Positions 9,382-17,528 of a DNA stretch of 54,290 nt are shown here, piece by piece. The translations under genes and the position numbers were made by a program. Source of the stretch: Thermococcus celericrescens (lineage in GTDB: Archaea > Methanobacteriota_B > Thermococci > Thermococcales > Thermococcaceae); the NCBI RefSeq assembly GCF_001484195.1, contig NZ_LLYW01000005.1:1-54290 (forward strand), in the 5' to 3' direction. The notes under the pieces are model-generated. The model was given only the letters and a program-made list of their open reading frames with translations, did not search any database and was not told the DNA's origin. How positions within the stretch are numbered: the stretch's first letter is position 1; each line of letters starts with the position of its first letter.

Positions 9382-10095
9382 CTCTCTTTTTATCATCCAC
9401 AATTTCTCAATAGTTTGTGGATCCTCAGGATTAGAGGAGAGAACATCCAAATGCTGCTTGAGAACTTTATCTGACCACTCCCACCACCTCAATTTTTGCA
9501 ACTCTCTGATTGTTTTTTTTGAAAAACGATATTTAATTACTCTGGCAGGAACACCAACTGCAATGGCATATGGGGGGATATCTTTAGTTACAATAGAACC
9601 TGCTCCAATCACCGCACCATCCTCAATTTTAATACCTCTTTTAATCACGACATTGGCTCCAATCCACACATCATTTCCAACTATAACTCTGCCAGCAGTA
9701 GGATCATAAATCCTTTCTTCAGTGTCTTTGATAAAACCATGAAATGGAGAATACATTAATTCATGAGTCGTCACGATATCTGTTTTATGTTCACCTGCCC
9801 CTATAGTTACATTCCATGAAATGGACGTAAAAGCACCTATTTGAGCGTTCTCAACAACTCCGTTTTTTCCGATATAACTATGCTTGCCAAAGCGGGAATT
9901 GGAAACAAAAGTAAGCATATCAATCTTTACATAATCCTCCAGTATAGAGTTAGTGACAAATGAGAATTTTCCGATTCTTACATTCCTACCGAGGTGCGAA
10001 TTAATGATTCTCGAGCCAAACCCCACAAATGATTTTTGTCGGAGGTATTTTAAATTTCCTATTGACAGCACCAGGCTGTATACGAAGTCTATCAT
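9358..10095 (-). CDS. Left-handed beta-helix acyltransferase (CapG/Vat/LacA type)
   Basis: Hexapeptide repeats run through most of the protein (for example [41 protein letters not shown]), ending with the family's [18 protein letters not shown]. Such trimers O- or N-acetylate sugars; the catalytic histidine is probably in [15 protein letters not shown] longer frame reaches 10188, but it would run into the divergent gene and past the only TATA box, at 10131-10138. I therefore prefer ATG 10095, behind GGGGAT; ATG 10110 is the alternative. The protein probably acetylates a sugar made by the surrounding transferases. Confidence 0.82.
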   Translation of the reverse strand: MIDFVYSLVLSIGNLKYLRQKSFVGFGSRIINSHLGRNVRIGKFSFVTNSILEDYVKIDMLTFVSNSRFGKHSYIGKNGVVENAQIGAFTSISWNVTIGAGEHKTDIVTTHELMYSPFHGFIKDTEERIYDPTAGRVIVGNDVWIGANVVIKRGIKIEDGAVIGAGSIVTKDIPPYAIAVGVPARVIKYRFSKKTIRELQKLRWWEWSDKVLKQHLDVLSSNPEDPQTIEKLWMIKRELEGIKIR

Positions 10096-10130
10096 AGCAC
10101 TAATCCCCATCCAGTGTTTTTCCGATATTG

Positions 10131-10138
10131 TTTTAAAT
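10131..10138. promoter_or_regulatory. Symmetric TATA box shared by divergent genes
   Basis: TTTTAAAT reads as a TATA box on both strands. It predicts start sites near 10109 (minus) and 10161 (plus), matching the internal start of the acyltransferase and the ATG at 10171. No second TATA box is seen between the two genes. Confidence 0.5.
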
Positions 10139-10170
10139 GTTTTGAATACTTGTTGTTTTAGGTGATAATC

Positions 10171-11526
10171 ATGGATCGCAAGATACATAGTATCATACTA
10201 ATAACTGTGGACTCATTAAGATCGGATCATCTATCGATTTATGGTTATAACCGCAGGACATCTCCCTTTATAGACAAGCTTGCTAAATCGGGAATATTGT
10301 TAACTCAGACATTTGCGAACGCTCCCTATACTACTGCATCCATAAATTCAATGTTAACATCGAGGTATCCCCTAATGGGAACGGAGAGGTATACTAATAC
10401 CAACAGAGGAAAAACACTCCCTGAAGTCCTAAAAGAGAATGGATTCTATACGCTGGGATTCCATTCAAATCCATGGTTCTTAATTTACCATTTTGGAAAA
10501 GGTTTTGACATATTTTTAGATCCTTACAGTGAGCATCATCGAAAACAAAAGTTTACTACAAAAGTTATGAACTTTGCAATGAAAAAAATCCTGGGAAAAA
10601 TTAAGGCACCGTATGCTACGGCAGAAGAGCTCAACGAGGCTGTACTAAAGACACTAACACAATTAAAGGACTATAAAAAATTATTTCTCTGGATTCATTA
10701 TATGGATGTTCACGAGCCATATTTGCCCAAAACGTGGCATTTTACAAGAAAAAAGTTGTCATATAGTTATGTCCTGAATCTAATGAGAAAGAAAAATGAG
10801 TCCCCAGAGAGTTTAACTGATAGTGAAAGAGAGCTTATACTGCGGTTATATGATGATAAAATATGGGAACTTGATAAAGAATTATCCCATCTAGTGAATG
10901 ACCTTAGTGATCACTTGGACTTAGAGAAAACATTGATCATATTTACCGCGGATCATGGAGAAGCCTTTGGAGAAAGGGGTGCTTATGGGCACTGTGCAAA
11001 TAACAATTTAAATCTCCATCGAGAGCTTCTTCATATACCAATGATATTCTGGTCTGAAAATAATGATACGTTGTCTAAGTTTTACCATATTGAGCAAAGT
11101 AACAGGATCTCAAAAATTTTTAGTTTAATGGATTTAGGTCCCACTATTTTAAATCTTTTAGGAATAAAAATTCCTAGCTCATTTTTAGGAAGAGATCTTA
11201 TCAATGACAAAATTCAGTATGTCATCTCCCAGGGAGTTGTTGCACCAGATCCAAATATAGAAAAGTACGTAAAAACTAATGAGCGGGCCCATGCTATTAC
11301 CAATGTGGAGCACAAGTTAATATGGTGGGAACAACGAGAGTATACTGAGTTGTACAACTTGGTAGCAGATCCATTAGAACAGCAAAATATTGCGAATGAA
11401 AATTTAGAACTAGTACATAGTCTCAAGTCAATAATAAAAAGGGAAATTTCTCAGTACTCAAAACCTGAAGAAGATGAAAAGCTTAAAAAAGCTATCAAAA
11501 ACCTAAAACTAAAAGGCAAGATCTAA
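10171..11526 (+). CDS. Sulfatase/alkaline phosphatase-fold enzyme with threonine at the nucleophile position
   Basis: The protein opens with [18 protein letters not shown], whose aspartates bind metal in the sulfatase fold, and has [18 protein letters not shown], the second metal site. The usual sulfatase nucleophile motif C/S-x-P-S-R reads T-T-A-S-I here, just before NSMLTSRYP. With no Cys or Ser to make formylglycine, a sulfatase in the strict sense is unlikely. A phospho- or phosphoethanolamine/phosphoglycerol transferase using Thr, or a phosphodiesterase, is a better guess. AGGTGAT sets the start at ATG 10171, not the GTG nine bases upstream. No signal peptide or membrane anchor is evident. 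The gene is AT-rich. Confidence 0.75.
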   Translation: MDRKIHSIILITVDSLRSDHLSIYGYNRRTSPFIDKLAKSGILLTQTFANAPYTTASINSMLTSRYPLMGTERYTNTNRGKTLPEVLKENGFYTLGFHSNPWFLIYHFGKGFDIFLDPYSEHHRKQKFTTKVMNFAMKKILGKIKAPYATAEELNEAVLKTLTQLKDYKKLFLWIHYMDVHEPYLPKTWHFTRKKLSYSYVLNLMRKKNESPESLTDSERELILRLYDDKIWELDKELSHLVNDLSDHLDLEKTLIIFTADHGEAFGERGAYGHCANNNLNLHRELLHIPMIFWSENNDTLSKFYHIEQSNRISKIFSLMDLGPTILNLLGIKIPSSFLGRDLINDKIQYVISQGVVAPDPNIEKYVKTNERAHAITNVEHKLIWWEQREYTELYNLVADPLEQQNIANENLELVHSLKSIIKREISQYSKPEEDEKLKKAIKNLKLKGKI

Positions 11527-13052
11527 ACGAACCTCCCCAATATCTTTTTTACTCCCCCCAAATCAACCCCCAGCCTCTTCTCCACCGCCAGCAGGAGTTC
11601 AACGTCTTCCTTATCGATGCTCCTGCTTAAAAGCACCAGCAGGGCGTAGACCGCCAGGAAAATGACGAGCACCGGGATCGCATGCCATATGTCTCCCACG
11701 TCCAGACTCATCCATTTAAGAACTCCCAGCAAAAGGAAGCTTATTCCCAGCGGCTTCACGTAGTTCGGACTGAATGGATGTATCCCAGTCATCTTATAGA
11801 GCCAGTAAGACCTGAAAACGTTGGCCACGAAGTAGGAAACAGCCGTGGCGACGGCGGCACCGACCATTCCATACCTGGGTATCAAAGCCAGATTCAGTGA
11901 AACGTTTGATATCACTGCAAAGGTGTCTCCTATCATGTTGAGCTTTGGCTTTCCAATAACGATCAGCGTCATGCCGTTTAGCCCCAGAAACGTGTGGAAC
12001 ATGAACCCCAGAGACAGTATCTGGAGTGCAGTTGAAGCGGAGACGTATTTCTCGCCGAAGAGGAAGGATATGGTGGCCTCTGGGAAGAGGAACATGACGG
12101 CAAATATGGGGAGAGTCAGGAGGAACACCCACTTCGTCAGGATCTGATAGACCCTCCCCATTTCTCCAATCTTCCCCTGGGCATACAGTGACGTGACTAT
12201 GGGGGAGTAGATTACAGACGCAGAACCCAGAAAGATGGGGATCAACCTTGCCAGGGGAGTAGCTGCATTGTACAGGCCCACGACCTCCGAGCCCTTGTAA
12301 TAGCCGAGCATCAGCGTGTCGGTCCATGTCATCAAAAAATTCAGAATTCCAACGAACATCAGGGGGAGGGAAAAGAGAACCAGCTTTTTCCCGAGGGCAG
12401 GATCAAAAGAGGCCTTTACGTTAAAAAGCCGTATCCTGTGCACCTCAAAGATCAGGGCCAGAAATACCGCCGACTGGGCCAGAATGTACATCCAGAATAT
12501 CGAAGCAAAGGGGAGGCCGAGAACAGCCATGAGCACAACGAGTACAAGCCAGACTATCGGATAAACAATATTCTGAAAATACACCTGCTCCCTGACCCTT
12601 CCGAAGCCCCTGGAAACCGCAATCACCACACCCGTCAGGGCCCAGAACGGCAGGGCAAGGGCGGCTATCCTTAGGGCGTAGACCAGCCTCTCCTCGCTGA
12701 ACACCCGGGCAACAAAGCCCGAGCCGAGCACCAGGAGCGCCGTGATTACAAAACTGCTCGCCGCGACAATAACCAGAGCCGTCGAGACCAGATCCCCGAC
12801 CTTGGAAGGCTCCCTCTCCCTGTAAAACGCCACCTCCCTCGGCAGGGCGTTCTGGAAGCCCAGCGTCGCCACAACGAGAGCGATGTTCAAAACTGTCAGG
12901 GCTAAATTAAAAACACCATACTCTCCAGTGGAAAAGTACCTCGCTATCACCGCCCGGCTCAAAAACCCAAAGAGCATCGAGATTACCGTCCCGGCAAAGA
13001 CGATCCCCGTCCCCCTCGCAATCTTCTGCAGCGCCTGACTCGCCCCGCTCAT
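11523..13052 (-). CDS. Wzx-like oligosaccharide flippase (polysaccharide transporter family)
   Basis: About 510 residues with roughly 12-14 membrane helices. The N-terminus IARGTGIVFAGTVISMLFG and the AREVAF-like segment NALPREVAFYREREP are typical of the polysaccharide transporter/MATE superfamily. It would flip lipid-linked glycan across the membrane for AglB. The ribosome binding site GGTGA, which overlaps the stop of the gene upstream, points to ATG 13052 rather than GTG 13061. It converges with the sulfatase-fold gene, overlapping by four bases. Its first 60-80 bases recur, broken, at several places upstream of it (14.4, 18.3, 26.2 and 27.8 kb). Confidence 0.9.
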   Translation of the reverse strand: MSGASQALQKIARGTGIVFAGTVISMLFGFLSRAVIARYFSTGEYGVFNLALTVLNIALVVATLGFQNALPREVAFYREREPSKVGDLVSTALVIVAASSFVITALLVLGSGFVARVFSEERLVYALRIAALALPFWALTGVVIAVSRGFGRVREQVYFQNIVYPIVWLVLVVLMAVLGLPFASIFWMYILAQSAVFLALIFEVHRIRLFNVKASFDPALGKKLVLFSLPLMFVGILNFLMTWTDTLMLGYYKGSEVVGLYNAATPLARLIPIFLGSASVIYSPIVTSLYAQGKIGEMGRVYQILTKWVFLLTLPIFAVMFLFPEATISFLFGEKYVSASTALQILSLGFMFHTFLGLNGMTLIVIGKPKLNMIGDTFAVISNVSLNLALIPRYGMVGAAVATAVSYFVANVFRSYWLYKMTGIHPFSPNYVKPLGISFLLLGVLKWMSLDVGDIWHAIPVLVIFLAVYALLVLLSRSIDKEDVELLLAVEKRLGVDLGGVKKILGRFV

Positions 13053-13057
13053 GGGGT

Positions 13058-13816
13058 TCACCTTTTCAGACTTTCTTTCAATTCGTTGATAGTTAGCAAG
13101 AATTCTTCTCTATCAAAGGTTATCCCTATCCCGCGCATGACTGAAGCTAAAAACTCTTCGTTTTCCTTAAAATACTGGATCACCCAATCCAGGCTGAATT
13201 TTTCCTTGGAGTACAGCAGTTTAAATACATCGAAGTCCAGCTCTTCGGGACTAAGGGTTAATACATAAATGTCAATCAGGTCCTTCAGCTGTTTCTCTCC
13301 CCGGTACTTGTTATTCTCTATCAAAAATTTCATTGACAGGATAACCTCTGGAAAGGCAACGTTGATTCCCTTAATCTCTTCGTAAATCTCCCTCTCAAAA
13401 ATCACCCTAGCGTAAGGATGTGCAAAGCTTATTGAACTTATCTTTTCGTCCCATAAGACGTCCAAAAATAATTCTCTAAGCTCATATGGGGGAATCTTTT
13501 TGGATTCCTCAAAGCTTATCCCCTTTAACCTTCCATCCAGTGTTTCATGATAGTATTTGACATATCTAAAACTAACCGGTATAAAGTTACTGGCCAGCAG
13601 ATGTTTTTCAACAGTGTTAAACTCTTCTTTCAAAGCAACAAAATCGATGTCCAAAGAAGGGAGAGCCCTGCTTCCCAATTTCTGAGCTTGAAGGTAAGTT
13701 GCCCATCCTCCAACCAACACAAGTCTCTCCTTCAGCTCCCTGCCGATTTTCAGCATCCACTCGTAGGATTCCTTAATTATCGGATTACCCCAGCTCCTCA
13801 GGGTTACCTCTTCCAT
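13058..13816 (-). CDS. Nucleotidyltransferase toxin-like protein (AbiEii-like), module 1
   Basis: The 252-residue protein has LVLVGGWATYLQAQ followed by SLDIDFVAL, the GG...D-x-D core of minimal nucleotidyltransferases such as the AbiEii type IV toxins, which modify tRNA or other RNA. The rest is helical, as in that family. Its ATG lies 13 bases before the stop of the winged-helix gene upstream, so the pair is translationally coupled. The same arrangement occurs again at 14498-16110. Toxin activity is inferred from the fold and partner; the family also contains antibiotic-type adenylyltransferases. Confidence 0.72.
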   Translation of the reverse strand: MEEVTLRSWGNPIIKESYEWMLKIGRELKERLVLVGGWATYLQAQKLGSRALPSLDIDFVALKEEFNTVEKHLLASNFIPVSFRYVKYYHETLDGRLKGISFEESKKIPPYELRELFLDVLWDEKISSISFAHPYARVIFEREIYEEIKGINVAFPEVILSMKFLIENNKYRGEKQLKDLIDIYVLTLSPEELDFDVFKLLYSKEKFSLDWVIQYFKENEEFLASVMRGIGITFDREEFLLTINELKESLKR

Positions 13817-14379
13817 TCGATCTCCTCCAGCAGTTCTTCGATGGCTCTCGTATATATTCCTTCTCCTAGGGCGTCTGCAATCACCTGCTCGATTATTGCC
13901 AGCCGGTACTCCCTCACATTCCTCGTATAGTTAAAGACGTCCTCATCGTAAGAGTAGAACCTGATCGGATATCCCTCTCTTCTGAGTCCAATCCGCTTTA
14001 ACCTCTCGAAATCTTCTTTTCTAACGTAGGCCGTCCCAAAGCTCGGCTCCAGAACCTTTCCAAGAACCCACAACGCTGACGTTCCAGAGAACACTACAAA
14101 ATCCCTAACCTTTTTGGGCCTTACTTTATAAGTGGTTCCCCTAACAACCTGGAATATCTTCTTCTTTTCCGCCCCCCAGGCATAGAGGAGGGATTTTTTG
14201 TCAAGGACCCGTATCATCCCCATCTCCAAAACTATTGCCCCATCACTTTCCAGTGACCTGAGGATTCTGTAAAGGTAAGGCCTGTTAACCTTAAACCTGG
14301 CCAAAAGCTCTTTAACAGAAACTTCTTCTTTAACTGCTAACTCCCTCAGTATTTTCTCCTTCAATATTGGCGCCCTCAT
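13804..14379 (-). CDS. Winged-helix regulator/antitoxin (AbiEi-like), module 1
   Basis: The N-terminal 70 residues (ILKEKILRELAVKEEVSVKELLARFKVNRPYLYRILRSLE) form a winged helix. The C-terminal domain of about 110 residues (VVFSGTSALWVLGKVL onward) resembles the effector half of AbiEi-like antitoxins. It precedes and overlaps a nucleotidyltransferase gene, the type IV toxin-antitoxin order. A 13-base inverted repeat flanks its TATA box, so it probably represses itself. The TATA spacing implies a leaderless or nearly leaderless mRNA starting at the ATG. Confidence 0.7.
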   Translation of the reverse strand: MRAPILKEKILRELAVKEEVSVKELLARFKVNRPYLYRILRSLESDGAIVLEMGMIRVLDKKSLLYAWGAEKKKIFQVVRGTTYKVRPKKVRDFVVFSGTSALWVLGKVLEPSFGTAYVRKEDFERLKRIGLRREGYPIRFYSYDEDVFNYTRNVREYRLAIIEQVIADALGEGIYTRAIEELLEEIEWKR

Positions 14380-14382
14380 ATT

Positions 14383-14430
14383 GTATCCTTTGTATGTTAT
14401 ACTTTATAAAGTTTGAGATACAGAGGATAC
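14383..14430. promoter_or_regulatory. Operator: 13-bp inverted repeat around the TATA box of module 1
   Basis: GTATCCTTTGTAT at 14383-14395 and ATACAGAGGATAC at 14418-14430 are inverted copies matching at 12 of 13 positions. The TATA element TTATAAA at 14404-14410 lies between them. A dimer bound to both arms would block TBP, so autorepression by the winged-helix protein is the natural reading. Confidence 0.7.
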
Positions 14431-14440
14431 ACAGAACGGA

Positions 14441-14502
14441 TCCAGCAAAAACTATTCTGGTCCCCCTTGCAATCTTCTGCCGCTAGCTCATGAGATTTCA
14501 CC
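14441..14502 (-). repeat. Relic of the flippase gene 5' end (copy b)
   Basis: On the minus strand this reads GGTGAAATCTC, ATGAGC, a stop TAG, then codons for RQKIARGTRIVFAGS. It matches the start of the flippase (MSGASQALQKIARGTGIVFAG) with a stop and a short deletion. It lies between modules 1 and 2. Confidence 0.75.
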
Positions 14503-15184
14503 CGCTTATTTCTTTTAAATATCCCCTGAGGTGGATAAGTCCTTTTACGGCTCCAATCTGTTGCATTAAAAGGTCAACACTATGTATTATCCTCGGAACT
14601 AAGCTCCTGAGTGATTCATCCTTAGAGAGCTGGTTTTCAAGCTCATGAATGATTATCTCATAATCCAGCCCGGTTTCAACAAGTGCAATCAGATCCTCAA
14701 GGTCCCTCACTCTTTCCATTGAAGTTACGCTTTTAAACAAGAAGATGTCCTCTTTTGAAACCAGGTGTATCCTGAAAAGCTCGTGTGAGGAAAACTCCCC
14801 GGGAACTTCAGCCCTTGAAACCATCCCCTCCGACAGATACAGCTTGTTGAGAACCCTCTTCACAAAAACATCGAGACTGAACCCATGCAAGGGATGCACA
14901 TACCTGGAACTCATGCCCAGGTCATAATCCCACCGTGAGCGGTACTGCCTCACATAGACGGGCAGTTTTGGCAATGGAGTTTCCAGAAGCCCCTGCAAAA
15001 GGGAAAACTGTTTCCTGCTTAACATTACAACGTCAACGTCCTTCGTCGCACTCTTGAGTCCTCTGAGGGCCAAATTCCCGCCACCGATTAGGTAGACTTC
15101 CAGGGGTTCAAGGTTAAGTAGCCTCGCCTTCTCCTCCAGCAGATGAAATTCGGATATTATCTTTTCTCTGGTTACCCCGCCCAC
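14498..15184 (-). CDS. Nucleotidyltransferase toxin-like protein, module 2
   Basis: This 228-residue protein has VYLIGGGNLALRGLKSATKDVDVVM, the GG and D-x-D motifs of a minimal nucleotidyltransferase, near residues 30-55. LDVFVKRVLNKL may supply the third acidic residue. It differs in sequence from the module 1 enzyme but has the same size class and position. The GTG start lies 13 bases inside the end of the winged-helix gene, the same overlap as in module 1. The end of the gene reaches the flippase relic at 14441-14502. Confidence 0.68.
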   Translation of the reverse strand: MGGVTREKIISEFHLLEEKARLLNLEPLEVYLIGGGNLALRGLKSATKDVDVVMLSRKQFSLLQGLLETPLPKLPVYVRQYRSRWDYDLGMSSRYVHPLHGFSLDVFVKRVLNKLYLSEGMVSRAEVPGEFSSHELFRIHLVSKEDIFLFKSVTSMERVRDLEDLIALVETGLDYEIIIHELENQLSKDESLRSLVPRIIHSVDLLMQQIGAVKGLIHLRGYLKEISG

Positions 15185-16110
15185 TTCCCTTCACCGAAGT
15201 ACATTTTGAAGATTTCCCTCACTTCATCCATAGGAGGGTAGGGGTATCTTTTAACCTCTTTACCCTCAAGATATCCCAGCAGTTCGCTCACGCTAACGCC
15301 GTATTTCCTGCCAAGATTAAAAAGCTTCTTTTGGTTTATTCTACCTTTATACGCCAGCAGCAGGACGAGTGAATACAAAATTGTTCTTGGGCTGAAATCA
15401 ATAAGCAGCGCATGCACAATAACCTCTTCCAAAGAAAGTCTCTTTGCTTTTTCAGAATAATAATAGTGGTGCCGCCCGGTTCCAATAATATCCACTCCAA
15501 AATCGCTGAACCGTTCAAGCCCGGTTAGGTGGAAGCTTCCAACATCCCTCCCTTTGTACTCCCCCGTCGACAGAATAAATTCCCCAACTCCACCCCATAT
15601 CAGGGCAGAATCCTCAGAGAATTTCCTCGCTTTGATGGAGTTTTGTAATTCGTAGAATTCCACGGCAAAGCCGTGGAACAGTTCATATCTCTCCATCAGG
15701 AAGTACCCTCCATCTTTTTTCCCGATAAGCCCATAGTCCGAAAGCTTATCAATTACATAATAGAGGGTACTCCTTGAAAGGTTGCTCTTTATACAGAGCT
15801 CGTGGGCACTTAACGGAGTGCGCTTGAGAACCGCGAGAAGGGCGAGATTCCTTCCGCTCAGAATCTCATCGAGAGGCATGTGGCCAAACCTGGAGGTCAA
15901 TTTTCTAAAAAGCTCCGCGGGCTTTGCCTCACTCAGCGAGACTATCTTATATTTTCCTCTTTTTTCTGTCCTTACAAGGCCTTTTCTTTCAAGAGATGCA
16001 ACGAGAATGGAGGTTCGGTAAATGGATAAGCTCAGCGCGTTAGCTAACTCGGTTATGGTTTTCTCACCTTTGAGCTTCAGAAGTATTCTGACTTCAATTT
16101 TTGATAGCAT
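15172..16110 (-). CDS. Tandem winged-helix regulator/antitoxin, module 2
   Basis: Two winged-helix units are visible: residues 1-60 (KIEVRILLKLKGEKTITELANALSLSIYRTSILVASLERKGLV) and about 85-145 (RNLALLAVLKRTPLSAHELCIKSNLSRSTLYYVIDKLSDYGLI). A C-terminal domain of about 150 residues follows. At 312 residues it is longer than usual AbiEi-like antitoxins. It overlaps the nucleotidyltransferase gene by 13 bases and is preceded by an inverted repeat around its TATA box. I infer a DNA-binding antitoxin and autorepressor. Confidence 0.68.
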   Translation of the reverse strand: MLSKIEVRILLKLKGEKTITELANALSLSIYRTSILVASLERKGLVRTEKRGKYKIVSLSEAKPAELFRKLTSRFGHMPLDEILSGRNLALLAVLKRTPLSAHELCIKSNLSRSTLYYVIDKLSDYGLIGKKDGGYFLMERYELFHGFAVEFYELQNSIKARKFSEDSALIWGGVGEFILSTGEYKGRDVGSFHLTGLERFSDFGVDIIGTGRHHYYYSEKAKRLSLEEVIVHALLIDFSPRTILYSLVLLLAYKGRINQKKLFNLGRKYGVSVSELLGYLEGKEVKRYPYPPMDEVREIFKMYFGEGKWAG

Positions 16111-16119
16111 GGCTCTTCA

Positions 16120-16171
16120 CTGTCCAAAAATTAGAAAGTATTATATATAACACTTTTGCTTTTCTGGACAG
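16120..16171. promoter_or_regulatory. Operator: inverted repeat around the TATA box of module 2
   Basis: CTGTCCAAAAAT at 16120-16131 and its inverted copy, reading CTGTCCAGAAAA on minus and ending at 16171, match at 11 of 12 positions. The TATA element TTATATATA at 16141-16149 lies between the arms. The design is the same as at module 1 but the arm sequence is different. The rest of 16172-16255 shows only a possible flippase leader relic at 16189-16205. Confidence 0.68.
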
Positions 16172-16255
16172 ATTTTTGCTGGCTTTGCCCATGAGGTTCA
16201 CCATGAACTGTGATACCTTTATGAGCCCTTTATGATGCCTTTGAGCCCTTTAACA

Positions 16256-16410
16256 CCTGACCTCCCCCCCCGCCCTGAAGGGGAGGATTTCAAAAGAAAA
16301 AGGTAAAAACGGTCCGGGATTAATAACTTTTTGGTCCTTAAGGTGCGGCGCGAAGCGCCGGGATAAAGAGGATAAAACGGGGCCCAAGGGGCGGGTCTAT
16401 TCGCCCAAAA
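16256..16410. repeat. Mini-element repeat R1 (about 155 bp)
   Basis: It starts with CCTGACCTCC and a GC-rich hairpin (CCGCCCTGAAGGGGAGG). It continues with an A-rich stretch, the hairpin GGCGCGAAGCGCC and AAGGGGCGGG, and ends in CCCAAAA. R2 at 17263-17417 is nearly the same in the same orientation. The hairpin plus GACCTCC resembles ends of the TnpB elements in this window, so this is probably a non-coding derivative of such an element. A 20-base flippase leader relic follows at 16428-16450. Confidence 0.7.
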
Positions 16411-16488
16411 ATTGTATGGATATTAAGCTGCCTCGCTCATAGGGTCCAACATCATGAAAACCGGGAGCAGGATTCTCTTCAATTCCAT

Positions 16489-16869
16489 CTAAACACTGAT
16501 AGAAGTGACTGCAGTGGGAAGGCCGACGTTTGCCATTTCCAGTATCCTTGAGCGCTCGCGTTCCCTTTTTCTCTGGACTACAACTATCGAAATAATCATT
16601 TCAACGCGGTCTTCGCTGATCTTAATCTCCGCATGGAGCCTCTTAATTCTCCTGAGCAGGTGTTTGTCTAACCCAAACTTTCTGGAGGCCCCAAGTATCT
16701 CAAATCCGATGACGTCCAGCTTATCCCCCTCCGAAAGCCGGCCAAAGTCTAGAATAACATCATCCCCGAGCATGACGGAGTACTCATACTCCCCCCCCGG
16801 CGCCACCACAAAGAGTGAATCGACAAGGGGGTCATAATCCACAGGCCTGAACTCACTCTTCTCCCCCAT
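16489..16869 (-). CDS. DUF2283-like protein, extended (candidate antitoxin)
   Basis: The N-terminal half has YDPLVDSLFVV and VILDFGRLSEGDKLDVIGFEILGASRKF, matching the DUF2283 pattern (D-x-xhhD-x-hYhhh ... G-hEIhxAS) also seen in the 70-residue protein at 21555-21767. It carries about 55 extra C-terminal residues, basic then hydrophobic (IVVVQRKRERERSR). It overlaps the gene upstream by 17 bases, as paired toxin-antitoxin genes often do. The role is inferred from this pairing. The last residues are low in conserved features. Confidence 0.6.
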   Translation of the reverse strand: MGEKSEFRPVDYDPLVDSLFVVAPGGEYEYSVMLGDDVILDFGRLSEGDKLDVIGFEILGASRKFGLDKHLLRRIKRLHAEIKISEDRVEMIISIVVVQRKRERERSRILEMANVGLPTAVTSISV

Positions 16870-17185
16870 ATTCTTTCACCTTCGTTCTCCTTTTGGACGG
16901 CTGTGGAAATACCGTCACCACAGTTAATTTTAGTTTGCTCTTAACATGCCTCGCATCTACTATTATTATCAGGTCCTTATCCTCAGTATATGCATAATAC
17001 AGCTTAAACCTTCCCTCGGGCGCTTGCTGGATCACGCCTCTGAGTCCCTGGGGGTTATAAAGCAGCTCTTTCACCAAACCTTTTGGTATTCCCCTAACCT
17101 GGAGGCGATATCCACAGTGGGGTGTAACTGTGACATCTGAGATGCTTTTGGACCTCAACATGGCCACGAACTTGGTGAAATCCAT
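16853..17185 (-). CDS. Small basic protein paired with DUF2283 (candidate toxin)
   Basis: The protein has 110 residues. GYRLQVRGIPKGLVKELLYNPQGLRGVIQQ followed by GRFKLYYAYTEDKDLIIIVDARHVKSKLKLTVVTVFP resembles the layout of DUF4258/RelE-like small proteins: an early H-x-RLxxRxI-like helix, then strands ending in hhxVhT. DUF4258 plus DUF2283 pairs recur at 21555-22016, which supports the reading. A TATA box lies at 17214-17226. It lies between direct repeats R1 and R2, which may have moved or copied the pair. Confidence 0.55.
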   Translation of the reverse strand: MDFTKFVAMLRSKSISDVTVTPHCGYRLQVRGIPKGLVKELLYNPQGLRGVIQQAPEGRFKLYYAYTEDKDLIIIVDARHVKSKLKLTVVTVFPQPSKRRTKVKEYGGEE

Positions 17186-17213
17186 GTTCCTTCGGATATT
17201 ATACCCAGACCAG

Positions 17214-17226
17214 GCATTTAAATATT
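17214..17226 (-). promoter_or_regulatory. TATA box of the gene at 17185
   Basis: AATATTTAAATG on the minus strand is centred about 26 bases from an expected start near 17194, leaving a leader of about 9 bases to the ATG. Confidence 0.55.
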
Positions 17227-17262
17227 ACGTTTCTGGAATTCTCGGCATGAATGGGGCATTCA

Positions 17263-17417
17263 CTGACCTCCTCCCCGCCCTGAAGGGGAGGATTTCAAAA
17301 GAAAAAGGTAAAAACGATCCGGGAATTGATAGCTTTTTGGTTCTGGAGGTGCGGCGCAAAGCGCCGGGATAAAGGGGATAAAACGGGTTTCAAGGGGCGG
17401 GGTCCATTTGCCCAAAA
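17263..17417. repeat. Mini-element repeat R2 (about 155 bp)
   Basis: It is a direct copy of R1, with CTGACCTCCTCCCCGCCC, the hairpin GGCGCAAAGCGCC and the end CCCAAAA, differing at scattered bases. Together R1 and R2 bracket the small gene pair at 16489-17185. The remaining bases up to 17490 show nothing else. Confidence 0.72.
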
Positions 17418-17490
17418 CACCAATTCGGAGTTTGGCTCCAGGTAATCTTCAGTATAAATATCCTTATCTTAAAAGAACGCACAAAAATTA

Positions 17491-17498
17491 TTATAAAT
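17491..17498 (+). promoter_or_regulatory. TATA box of the gene at 17529
   Basis: TTATAAAT lies about 35 bases before the ATG and predicts a start near 17521, so the mRNA would have only a few leader bases. Confidence 0.5.
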
Positions 17499-17528
17499 CT
17501 AACCCCAGGATAGAACCTGGGACGATAC

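Noticed and set aside
10096-10188. N-terminal extension of the acyltransferase
   Set aside because: It would cross the only TATA box and overlap the divergent gene's start; internal starts at 10110 or 10095 fit better.
16256-17417. Rho-independent style terminators
   Set aside because: The GC hairpins of R1 and R2 are part of a 155-bp repeated unit and are not placed at gene ends in a consistent way.
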